Positions 1 through 6,253 of a stretch of DNA of 8,137 bases are shown here, piece after piece. The DNA lies in assembly GCA_040268355.1 (NCBI GenBank), contig JAWRIT010000089.1, forward strand, positions 1-8,137, in the 5' to 3' direction. The stretch comes from UBA1367 sp040268355. Its GTDB lineage: Bacteria; Actinomycetota; Coriobacteriia; Coriobacteriales; Atopobiaceae. Below the pieces are notes generated by a model that was not told where the DNA came from, ran no database searches, and worked only from the letters and a program-made list of their open reading frames with translations. The first letter of the stretch is position 1. Each line of letters begins with the position of its first letter. Both the position numbers and the translations under genes were made by a program.

Positions 1-9
1 CCCGCACCG

Positions 10-810
10 TCACGACTCGACGCGCAGCACCAGGTAACGGTTGAGGTTTCCGCCGGCACCGTCGGCAGAGAACCGGGCCTGCTCGCGGGCACGTGGCCTG
101 ACCGACGCCGAGAGCGCGTCGATCTCCTGCTCCGAGAAGTCGTGGCAGAAGCGCAGCACGTCGGTGCGACCCTGCCACCCCAGCACGTAGTCGCCCTCAC
201 CCAGGTCGTCAAGACCGAGGCGTATCCGCGCCTCCTCGGTCGTCGCGCGGGCGCGGGCGAGCAGGCGGTCGCTTTGGGAGAGCTGCCAGAAGGAGATGGC
301 GACGAAACCGCCAGGACGGGTGACGCCCACCAGCGCGTCGAGCACTTGCTCGCGCTGCTCAGGGAGCGCAAGGTGGTGCAGGAAGGCAAGGCAGACGGAG
401 AGGTCGCAGACGCGGGGGCCGAGCTGCCGGGCGAGGTCACCGCCGGAGAGGAGCAGCTCTGCGACATCAAGATGCGTGTAGGAGACCGTGACGCCCGCAC
501 TCGCCAACGGACGGGCTCCTGCCAGCTCGTCGCAGCCGTCGATGGCATGGATCCGCAGCTCACGAGCCGCACGCGAGCCACTAGCCCCCAGCAGGCGCTC
601 GGCGAGGAAGCGTTCGAAGCGCAGGTTGCCGCAGGCGAGGTCGAGCACCTGCAGACTCCCTCCCTCATCGAGCCACGGCAGGTCCACCTCGGCGAGGAGC
701 CGCTCCCAGCCAGGCCACGCACGCTCGCGCGTCGCCGAAAAGGACGAGGCGACCTGCGCGTAGAAGTCGCTGGTCAGCCGTGCAAGCCGGCGGGCCGTCC
801 GCTGATGCAT
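10..810 (-). CDS. Trm9-like class I SAM-dependent methyltransferase (candidate tRNA cm5U34 methyltransferase)
   Basis: The 266-residue protein has a Rossmann methyltransferase fold: motif I VLDLACGN at residues 55-62, an acidic ribose-binding position at D91, and a post-motif RPGG at 165-168. Beyond the generic fold it matches my recollection of yeast Trm9 and human ALKBH8 in several places: an N-terminal YAQVASSFSATR..AWP segment (17-33; Trm9 has YNEIAPHFSQTR..PWP), an FLHH motif at 143-146 (VVHH in Trm9), and a late RFCHDF motif at 220-225 (YRYYHLY in Trm9). Those enzymes methylate carboxymethyl-uridine 34 of tRNA to mcm5U. The divergent neighbour is Elp3, which makes the carboxymethyl group, so context and motifs agree. 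The start at 810 is set by an AGGAGGT site 4 nt upstream and by homology beginning there; a longer frame to 1023 runs antisense through elp3 and is not credible. Methyltransferase is near certain; tRNA specificity is inference, and another small substrate is possible. Motif I has Leu63 where many families have a third Gly. Confidence 0.85.
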   Translation of the reverse strand: MHQRTARRLARLTSDFYAQVASSFSATRERAWPGWERLLAEVDLPWLDEGGSLQVLDLACGNLRFERFLAERLLGASGSRAARELRIHAIDGCDELAGARPLASAGVTVSYTHLDVAELLLSGGDLARQLGPRVCDLSVCLAFLHHLALPEQREQVLDALVGVTRPGGFVAISFWQLSQSDRLLARARATTEEARIRLGLDDLGEGDYVLGWQGRTDVLRFCHDFSEQEIDALSASVRPRAREQARFSADGAGGNLNRYLVLRVES

Positions 811-814
811 GCCC

Positions 815-821
815 ACCTCCT
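815..821 (-). promoter_or_regulatory. Strong Shine-Dalgarno site of the Trm9-like gene
   Basis: Read on the minus strand this is AGGAGGT, a full match to the anti-Shine-Dalgarno, 4 nt before the ATG at 810. It fixes the methyltransferase start, and its strength contrasts with the divergent elp3, which has none. Confidence 0.75.
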
Positions 822-879
822 CCCTCGCGGTGTCGATGTGCTCTCTCCTAGACACTACACCTCCCCTTCCGTCCGTAGC

Positions 880-885
880 TATACT
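880..885 (+). promoter_or_regulatory. Candidate -10 element (TATACT) for a leaderless elp3 transcript
   Basis: TATACT matches five of six -10 consensus bases and ends 7 nt before the elp3 ATG. Transcription would therefore begin at or within a base or two of that codon. No purine-rich ribosome binding site lies in the 20 nt before the ATG. There is no good -35 at 16-18 bp spacing (TAGACA at 849-854 is 25 bp away). Leaderless mRNAs are common in actinobacteria. The call rests on position and one hexamer. Confidence 0.5.
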
Positions 886-892
886 GATCGGC

Positions 893-2896
893 ATGGAGGC
901 AGCCATTCTTGAGATCATCGCGGCACTGCGAGACGGCGGGCGCACCGTGGACGCCGCCTGGCTCGACCGTCTCGTGCGCAGGCACAACCGCGCGGCGCAT
1001 GACGCCGGGCGCACCGTCGCCAAGCGGAGGCTGCTCCCCTACTACCTGCAGGTGCGCACGAGCGATCCCGCGCGTTGGCGCTCATGGAACGTGGACGGCG
1101 CCACCGAGGAGCGGCTTGTGCGCCTGCTCAAGATGAAGCCCCGTCGCACCGCCTCGGGCGTGGCGACCACCACCGTGATCACCAAGCCTTGGCCCTGTTC
1201 GAGCGACTGCCTCTACTGTCCCAGCGACGTGCGGATGCCCAAGAGCTACCTGGCCAACGAGCCCGCCTGCCAGCGCGCCGAGCACAACTACTTTGACCCG
1301 TACTTGCAGGTCAAGGCACGCCTGCACGCCCTGTCGGCGATGGGTCACGTGACCGACAAGGTGGAGCTCATCGTGCTGGGTGGCACGTGGAACGACTATC
1401 CCGAGCCCTATCAGCGCTGGTTCGTGCGCGAGCTGTTCCGTGCGCTCAACGACGACGAGCCCTACCAGGGCGGCCCGGAGCGCGATGCCACCGCCCACGG
1501 AGCCATCGGGGCGACCGCCACCGAGCCATCCGCCGCCGCGGCCTCCGCCACCAGCTCGTCGTCCGGTGTCGGCGCTCCTGTCGGCCAGGTCGCCGCGCGG
1601 GCCGCCCGCTACGCCGCTTGGGGGCTCTCCGCAGACCCGAAGGCGATCGCCGCCAGCTCGGAGGCGACCCAGCGGGCCGTCACGCAGGGAGAGCTCACCT
1701 ACAACCAGGCCATTGACGCGATGCTTCGCAGCGACCCCTGGCAGCGTGCCGCGCGCTTCCAGACGGCGGGCTGGGACGAGCTCGAACGCGAGCAGTGCGC
1801 CAACGAGCAGGCGGCGCGACGCGTGGTCGGCCTGGTCATCGAGACCCGTCCCGACCTCATCACGCCCGAGGCGGCGCGCACCATGCGGCGTCTGGGCTGC
1901 ACCAAGGTCCAGATGGGCGTGCAGAGCCTGGACGGCGCGGTGCTCGCCGCAAACCGGCGCTCCACCGACCCCGAGCAGATCGCGCGCGCCTTCGCCGTGT
2001 TGCGCGCCTTTGGGTTCAAGATCCATGTCCACACCATGGTCAACCTCCTGGGCTCCATGCCGGAGGCGGACAAGGCCGACTACCAGCGCCTGGTGAGCGA
2101 CGAGCGCTACTGCCCCGACGAGGTCAAGCTCTATCCCTGCGCGCTGGTGGCGAGCGCCCGGCTCACCGAGGCCTATCGGCAGGGCAGCTGGCACCCCTAC
2201 GACGAGGAGCGGCTCGTGGACGTGCTGGTTGCCGACGTGCTGGCCACGCCCGCACAGACTCGCATCTCGCGTATGGTTCGCGATATCTCCTCCACCGACA
2301 TCGTCGCGGGCAACCGCAAGACCAACCTGCGGCAGCTCGTCGAGGCGCGGCTGCGCGAGCGCGCAGACGAGGTGCGCGAGATTCGTATGCGCGAGATCGC
2401 CACCGACGACGTCTCTGTGCGCGACCTGCGCCTGGAGTGCGTCCGCTACCAGACCAGCGTGGCCGAGGAATGCTTCCTGCAGTGGGTGACGCCCCAGGGG
2501 CGCATCGCCGGATTCTGCCGGCTGTCGCTTCCCGACGCCGAGGCCGTCCGACAGGTGACGGGCGCGGAGCCGCCCATCTCGCCGACGACGGCGGTGATTC
2601 GCGAGGTGCACGTGTACGGGCGCGTGGCGGGACTGGGGACCAACGAGCAGGGAGGGGCGCAGCATGCGGGCCTGGGCAAGGCGCTCGTCGAGGAGGCATG
2701 CCGTCTCGCACGTGAGGCGGCCTATGACACGGTGGCCGTCATTAGCGCGATCGGGACGCGGGAGTACTATCGCACGCTGGGCTTTTCTGACGCTGGCCTC
2801 TACCAGCTGCGCCAACTGGAGTCCGCAGGCGCCGCGCAGGCGTACGGACGCGCCGGAGGGCGACCCGACGAACGTGGGGCCAACCCCAAGGCATGA
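893..2896 (+). CDS. elp3: Elp3, tRNA uridine-34 carboxymethyl-forming radical SAM/GNAT enzyme
   Basis: A 667-residue stand-alone Elp3 homologue. Elp3 uses a radical SAM cluster and acetyl-CoA to install the cm5 side chain on wobble uridine 34 of tRNA. The cluster cysteines are C102, C106 and C109 (CSSDCLYC, spacing CX3CX2C) after KPWP; eukaryotic Elp3 has a longer first gap. Family blocks follow: NEPACQRA, FDPYLQ, KVELIVLGGTW, then VIETRPDLI, LGCTKVQMGVQSLD and VHTMVNLLGSMPEADK. The C-terminal GNAT part carries IREVHVYG, the acetyl-CoA loop QHAGLGKALVEEA, AVISAIGTREYYRTLGF and the LYQL end, all typical of Elp3. An Ala/Ser/Thr-rich stretch at about residues 204-231 interrupts the radical SAM half. 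The start at 893 is where homology begins; the frame is open 28 codons further upstream, but that stretch is dissimilar and would cover the promoter. It is divergent from the Trm9-like gene and convergent with murT. Function in this organism is inferred from the family. Confidence 0.93.
   Translation: MEAAILEIIAALRDGGRTVDAAWLDRLVRRHNRAAHDAGRTVAKRRLLPYYLQVRTSDPARWRSWNVDGATEERLVRLLKMKPRRTASGVATTTVITKPWPCSSDCLYCPSDVRMPKSYLANEPACQRAEHNYFDPYLQVKARLHALSAMGHVTDKVELIVLGGTWNDYPEPYQRWFVRELFRALNDDEPYQGGPERDATAHGAIGATATEPSAAAASATSSSSGVGAPVGQVAARAARYAAWGLSADPKAIAASSEATQRAVTQGELTYNQAIDAMLRSDPWQRAARFQTAGWDELEREQCANEQAARRVVGLVIETRPDLITPEAARTMRRLGCTKVQMGVQSLDGAVLAANRRSTDPEQIARAFAVLRAFGFKIHVHTMVNLLGSMPEADKADYQRLVSDERYCPDEVKLYPCALVASARLTEAYRQGSWHPYDEERLVDVLVADVLATPAQTRISRMVRDISSTDIVAGNRKTNLRQLVEARLRERADEVREIRMREIATDDVSVRDLRLECVRYQTSVAEECFLQWVTPQGRIAGFCRLSLPDAEAVRQVTGAEPPISPTTAVIREVHVYGRVAGLGTNEQGGAQHAGLGKALVEEACRLAREAAYDTVAVISAIGTREYYRTLGFSDAGLYQLRQLESAGAAQAYGRAGGRPDERGANPKA
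1502..1585 (+). other. Low-complexity Ala/Ser/Thr/Gly insert inside Elp3
   Basis: Codons for residues 204-231 of Elp3 encode almost only small residues (runs AAAASAT and SSSSG). They lie between the KVELIVLGGTW block and the TYNQAID helix region. The reading frame stays open and family blocks resume afterwards, so this is an in-frame flexible linker and not a frameshift. Confidence 0.6.
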
Positions 2897-2966
2897 CGCA
2901 ACCGATGGCGGCACGACGCGGCACCGACGAGGGGCCGCGGCCGCGAGAGGACCGGTGTTGCCAGGG

Positions 2967-4334
2967 CTATTCGGCCCACCAGTCCAGAGGCTGGTACCTC
3001 TTCACCAGCTCGAGACGCAGCGCCTCGATGGTCGAGCAGTTGGCGAGGACCGTGACGGGCTCCCCTATAGCCGCGAGGTCCCGCACGAGCGCCGCGTAGT
3101 CGGTCTGCACGCGCAGGCTCCGCTCGTCGACGCCCGCACGCAAAAGGCGATCGCGCATGTCCTCCCACTTCGGACCACCCACGATCACCTGGGTCGTCGG
3201 GCCGCAGATCTTCTCCCAGCGCACGTCCTGGATCCACTCGGTCGAGACGCCGTCCATGATCTCCGCCCCCAAGAGGCAAACCAGGTGGCTGGGCACCTCC
3301 CCCTCCGAGACGAGCATGTTGATGAGCTGGTTGCAGCCAGCCGTGTTCTTCATCATCAGAAGGCGGGTGCGGGTGCCGTCGACGTCAAAGATCTCGAAGC
3401 GATGGGCCGCATGCGTGAAGTGGGCGAGCGCGGCAAAGACGTCGTCCTCGGCCATGCCGGTCGACAGCAGCCCCGTGACGGCGGCGACGGCGTTGTAGAT
3501 GTCGTAGCCCGCACGGACGTTGGCGCGCACGCGACGCTCCTCCCCCTTGATGCGCAGGGTGAGCGTGCAGCTCCGCTCGGTCGCGTCGTCCACCGCGACG
3601 CAGGCGACATCGGGGGTGTGGTGGGTGCGCCCGCAGCTCGGGCAGTGATAGTCGCCCAGATGCGCGAAGCTGCGCCGCGAGAAGGCCAGCTCCGCTCCGC
3701 AGGTGACGCATTCCACCCGTTCGTCGAAGTCGGCCACGCCCTCCTCATAGACGGGGCACTCGACGCCGAACCACACCACCGGGTTGTCCACGGCATCGGC
3801 GATGGAGGCCGTCACCTGGCAGTCCGCGTCCAGCACAAGCACCGTCTCCGGGCAGCTCCGGGCGGCCTTGATGATGTAGTCGCGCGCGGTGGTCCAGCTG
3901 GTGTAGCGGTCGACCTGGTCGCGATAGAGGTTGGTGACCACCATCACCTGCGGATGAACGGCGGGCAGGATCGTCTTGGTGGCGCCCTCGTCGCACTCGA
4001 TGACGGCCCAGTCGCTCTTGCGCCGTCCGCCCAGCGTGCTGTCGAGACAGAGCGTGGTGGCGATCCCCTGGGCCAGGTTGGTGGACGAGGGATCGTAGGC
4101 CGCCGTGCCATGGGTGTTGATGACGGCCTGCTGCACGATGTGGGTCGTGGTGGTCTTGCCGTTGGTGCCGGTGATGACAATGGTCTTGTGGCCGGCCGAG
4201 AGCCTGGCGATGAGATTGGGGTCGACCTTCAGGGCGATCATTCCCGGAAGGGCGCGCGCCGTGCGGCCAAGCAGGCGCATCGCGCGGTAGACCACCTTGC
4301 AGGTCGCGATGGCCGCGCTCGTTCTGATGGACAT
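2967..4334 (-). CDS. murT: MurT, Mur ligase-like subunit of lipid II isoglutaminyl synthase
   Basis: MurT works with the glutaminase GatD at the cytoplasmic membrane to amidate the D-Glu of the lipid II stem peptide to D-isoglutamine, using ATP. The 455-residue protein shows the P-loop TGTNGKTTT at 55-63, the acidic pair in ECDE at 113-116, and TNLYRDQVDRY at 134-144, all Mur ligase central-domain marks. A four-cysteine ribbon (C209, C212, C231, C234) is the insertion typical of MurT. GYDIYNAVAA and a C-terminal DUF1727-type domain follow, where GatD docks. The length is close to other MurTs (about 440 residues). The start at 4334 is chosen because GGGGAGGT lies 6 nt upstream; 25 extra in-frame codons would run through the candidate -10. 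gatD is usually the adjacent gene in the same operon, but it is absent here: the downstream neighbour is convergent elp3 and the upstream one is a lipoprotein gene. GatD must be elsewhere if the system works. Confidence 0.93.
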   Translation of the reverse strand: MSIRTSAAIATCKVVYRAMRLLGRTARALPGMIALKVDPNLIARLSAGHKTIVITGTNGKTTTTHIVQQAVINTHGTAAYDPSSTNLAQGIATTLCLDSTLGGRRKSDWAVIECDEGATKTILPAVHPQVMVVTNLYRDQVDRYTSWTTARDYIIKAARSCPETVLVLDADCQVTASIADAVDNPVVWFGVECPVYEEGVADFDERVECVTCGAELAFSRRSFAHLGDYHCPSCGRTHHTPDVACVAVDDATERSCTLTLRIKGEERRVRANVRAGYDIYNAVAAVTGLLSTGMAEDDVFAALAHFTHAAHRFEIFDVDGTRTRLLMMKNTAGCNQLINMLVSEGEVPSHLVCLLGAEIMDGVSTEWIQDVRWEKICGPTTQVIVGGPKWEDMRDRLLRAGVDERSLRVQTDYAALVRDLAAIGEPVTVLANCSTIEALRLELVKRYQPLDWWAE

Positions 4335-4340
4335 GGACGA

Positions 4341-4348
4341 ACCTCCCC
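4341..4348 (-). promoter_or_regulatory. Ribosome binding site of murT
   Basis: GGGGAGGT on the minus strand, 6 nt before the ATG at 4334. It decides between this start and two upstream in-frame ATGs at 4409 and 4385, neither of which has a comparable site. Confidence 0.65.
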
Positions 4349-4374
4349 GTGAGGCCGGCGTGTACGACCCAACC

Positions 4375-4380
4375 AGTATA
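4375..4380 (-). promoter_or_regulatory. Candidate -10 element of murT (TATACT)
   Basis: The minus strand reads TATACT, the same hexamer as before elp3. It would give a leader of about 33 nt containing the Shine-Dalgarno. A TTGTCA at 4404-4409 resembles a -35 but is 23 bp away, too far for a standard promoter. The call rests mainly on the -10. Confidence 0.4.
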
Positions 4381-4438
4381 GGCATGCCATCATTGCCGCT
4401 CGGTGACAAGCGGCTGACGCGACCCCTTCACCACAGAC

Positions 4439-4455
4439 GCCGCGAGACGCGCGGC
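4439..4455 (-). terminator. Small GC hairpin after the DUF1593 lipoprotein gene
   Basis: On the minus strand a GCCGCG/CGCGGC stem (6 bp) with a 5-nt loop starts about 10 nt past the stop codon of the lipoprotein gene. No T-tract follows, so it is a weak intrinsic terminator at best. Its place before the murT promoter fits a transcription boundary. Confidence 0.35.
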
Positions 4456-4465
4456 ACCCTCATCC

Positions 4466-6070
4466 TTAGGCGACCGTCACCACCACACGCTGGTAATGCT
4501 TGAGCGTGTGAGCGCCGTCGTCGGCGGCCTCGACGACCAGATGTATGGTCTGCCCGCTCTTCGCATCGGCCGGCACGGTGAAACTCACCTGCTCGGTGTC
4601 GGCCCCCGAGAGCTCGATCGTGTCGAGCGCGTCGGCGTCGGCCACCTTGGCCGTGCGGTCGAGCACCAGGCCCGCCTCCACGTCGGTGAGCGTGGGCGCC
4701 TCGACACCATCGTCGTAGGTGTCCGCCTCGAAGTAGCGCCACCACCGCAGCGAGAGCGCGTCCCCGTCCGGATCCTCGGCGCTCGCCGTCAGCGTCAGCG
4801 TCTCGCCGGCGGCGGCCGTGACGTCGGTGCCCTCCGCCACGCTCACCGTCGGGGCATGGTTGGCGTCCTCGTAGCGTTTGGCCGTGCACCAGTCGATCCG
4901 CGCGGCGAAGTCGTTCTGGATGTCGTCGAACCAACGCGTGAGCGTGTAGCTCGCCTCGAAGTCGCCGGAGTGGGGGTCGAAGTCCGCCACGGAGTTGGTC
5001 CCGTCGGGGCCGAAGCGGCCGCCCCAGCCACCCCAGCTCGGGTTCTCCAGAGAGCGCAGCCCCGTGTCGATGAGGTAGAGGAAGCTCGGGGAGTCGCCCT
5101 CCGAGATGAAGTCGTAGCGCTCGTAGCTGGGGTTGGCCGCCAGGTACTCGTCCCAGCCGCGCTGCTCCTCGTCGAGCTCGCCCTCGACGGTCTTCCCGTC
5201 TCCCATGAGGGCGTACAGCTCCACGAGCGCGCCCTTGTCGCCCATGACGTTCTCCTGCTGCCACGCGGCGTGCAGCGCGGTGTTGAGCTCGTCGGGATGG
5301 TACTGCCAGGCGTAGGCGAAGTGCCAGAAGTTGCTGGCGTCGTTGAGCACGCGAAGGTCGGGCCACGCCTTGGCGATGTAGGTGCTGTAGCTCTCGTCCT
5401 GGTCGAGGATGATGTAGAGGGCCAGCTTGTCATAGATCCGCTGCTGGATGTCGGCCCACTCGTCGGTGTCCGCGTACTGCTCCTCGATGGACTTCAGGGC
5501 GCGCGCGGTGGTGTTGGTGCCACCCCAGGTCTGCACCCAGAGGGTGCGCGGGTCGTCGTCCAAGAACAGCTCCTTCAGAAACTCGCTGCCCTCGGTGACC
5601 TGCTCCATCTCCCCCTTGTCGGTGATGTTGCCGATCTTGGTGACGGAACGCAGGTAGTCGGGGTCCGGGTAGGACTCGTCGTGGACCGTGAGGTTGGGGT
5701 AGACCTCCGCGTAGGCGTCGAGGAACTGGCCGAGCCAGTCGGTCCCCGTCCAGCGCAAAGGCTCGATGCCCGCATCCGGGTCGCCGGCATAGTGGTACAT
5801 GGAGCTGGTGAGCACGATACCGGCGATGTCCATGTCATTGGCGTAGAGCAGCGCCCGGATGACCGAGTTGCGGTCGTCCACCTCGCCGTCGGTGGTGATG
5901 ACGGTGCGGGCCTTGCCCAGCGTGGTGGTCGTGGCGGGAGGCGTCTCGTCGCGCGACTCGTCGGACACCTCGGTGGCGGCATCGGTGTCCGCCGCGCCGC
6001 CGTTGGCGCATGCTGCCAGCACCGTTGCGGACGCAAGTCCTGCCGCCATGAACGTTCTCCTGGTAAGCAT
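4466..6070 (-). CDS. Tat-type lipoprotein with DUF1593 (nucleoside hydrolase-like, Sde182 family) domain
   Basis: A 534-residue predicted exported lipoprotein. The signal peptide begins MLTRRTFMAAG, with a twin-arginine motif at R4-R5, and ends in the lipobox LAAC, with C21 as the lipidated residue. A disordered Asp/Thr/Ala-rich linker follows to about residue 52. The DUF1593 domain opens with VITTDGEVDDRNSVIR (57-72); its aspartates D61, D65 and D66 resemble the Ca2+-binding DxDxDD cluster of nucleoside hydrolases. IAGIVLTSSMYHYAG and VWTQ-like blocks (LWVQTWGGTNT) are also typical of the family. From about N404 (NHAPTVSV) an Ig-like beta domain runs to the end, with AEDPDGDALSLRWWRY, as in the Sde182 C-terminal domain. 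Family members are associated with carbohydrate or cell-wall material, but the substrate is unknown. The start at 6070 has AGAGGAGA just upstream. It sits 131 nt upstream of murT with its own promoter, so it is probably a separate unit. Confidence 0.88.
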   Translation of the reverse strand: MLTRRTFMAAGLASATVLAACANGGAADTDAATEVSDESRDETPPATTTTLGKARTVITTDGEVDDRNSVIRALLYANDMDIAGIVLTSSMYHYAGDPDAGIEPLRWTGTDWLGQFLDAYAEVYPNLTVHDESYPDPDYLRSVTKIGNITDKGEMEQVTEGSEFLKELFLDDDPRTLWVQTWGGTNTTARALKSIEEQYADTDEWADIQQRIYDKLALYIILDQDESYSTYIAKAWPDLRVLNDASNFWHFAYAWQYHPDELNTALHAAWQQENVMGDKGALVELYALMGDGKTVEGELDEEQRGWDEYLAANPSYERYDFISEGDSPSFLYLIDTGLRSLENPSWGGWGGRFGPDGTNSVADFDPHSGDFEASYTLTRWFDDIQNDFAARIDWCTAKRYEDANHAPTVSVAEGTDVTAAAGETLTLTASAEDPDGDALSLRWWRYFEADTYDDGVEAPTLTDVEAGLVLDRTAKVADADALDTIELSGADTEQVSFTVPADAKSGQTIHLVVEAADDGAHTLKHYQRVVVTVA

Positions 6071-6131
6071 GGTCGTCTCCTCTTTCTGCGCGATGCGGCG
6101 GGCCGCCGTCGCCACATGGGTACCACCTCTC

Positions 6132-6160
6132 AGTCTATGTGACGACACGTGGGGGCACAA
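6132..6160 (-). promoter_or_regulatory. Candidate promoter of the DUF1593 lipoprotein gene
   Basis: Reading the minus strand, TTGTGC (6160-6155) and TAGACT (6137-6132) are separated by 17 bp. They match three and four of six consensus bases. The predicted leader is about 55 nt and includes the AGAGGAGA ribosome site. Confidence 0.45.
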
Positions 6161-6215
6161 AGGTGTCGACCCGCGAGTGGTCGGGCGGAACGTGGCCACC
6201 CCTGGGGCGAGCGAG

Positions 6216-6238
6216 CGTCAGCTCGACCTGACGGTCGA
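6216..6238 (-). terminator. Overlapping alternative hairpins downstream of the GNAT gene
   Basis: Two 6-bp stems share bases: CGTCAG/CTGACG (6216-6221 with 6228-6233, 6-nt loop) and TCGACC/GGTCGA (6223-6228 with 6233-6238, 4-nt loop). They cannot form at once. They begin about 15 nt past the GNAT stop codon. There is no T-tract, so a terminator role is only suggested by position. Confidence 0.3.
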
Positions 6239-6253
6239 CATCAAGGCCGTGCG

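Noticed and set aside
809..892. N-terminal extension of Elp3 by 28 residues
   Set aside because: It overlaps the divergent gene start and the candidate -10, has no ribosome site, and resembles no Elp3 N-terminus.
811..1023. N-terminal extension of the methyltransferase by 71 residues
   Set aside because: It would run antisense into elp3 and across both promoters; the AGGAGGT site and homology start at 810.
1082..2914. A 610-codon open frame on the minus strand
   Set aside because: Antisense shadow of elp3 with His/Gly/Arg-rich composition and no domain signature.
2933..2942. Perfect 10-bp palindrome GGCCGCGGCC between elp3 and murT as a bidirectional terminator
   Set aside because: It has no loop or T-tract on either strand and is the kind of GC palindrome expected by chance in this composition.
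4496..6142. A 548-codon open frame on the plus strand
   Set aside because: It is exactly antisense to the DUF1593 lipoprotein gene, which has a signal peptide, ribosome site and family motifs. Long antisense frames are expected in high-GC DNA, and its Val/Gly/Arg-rich product has no recognisable motif.
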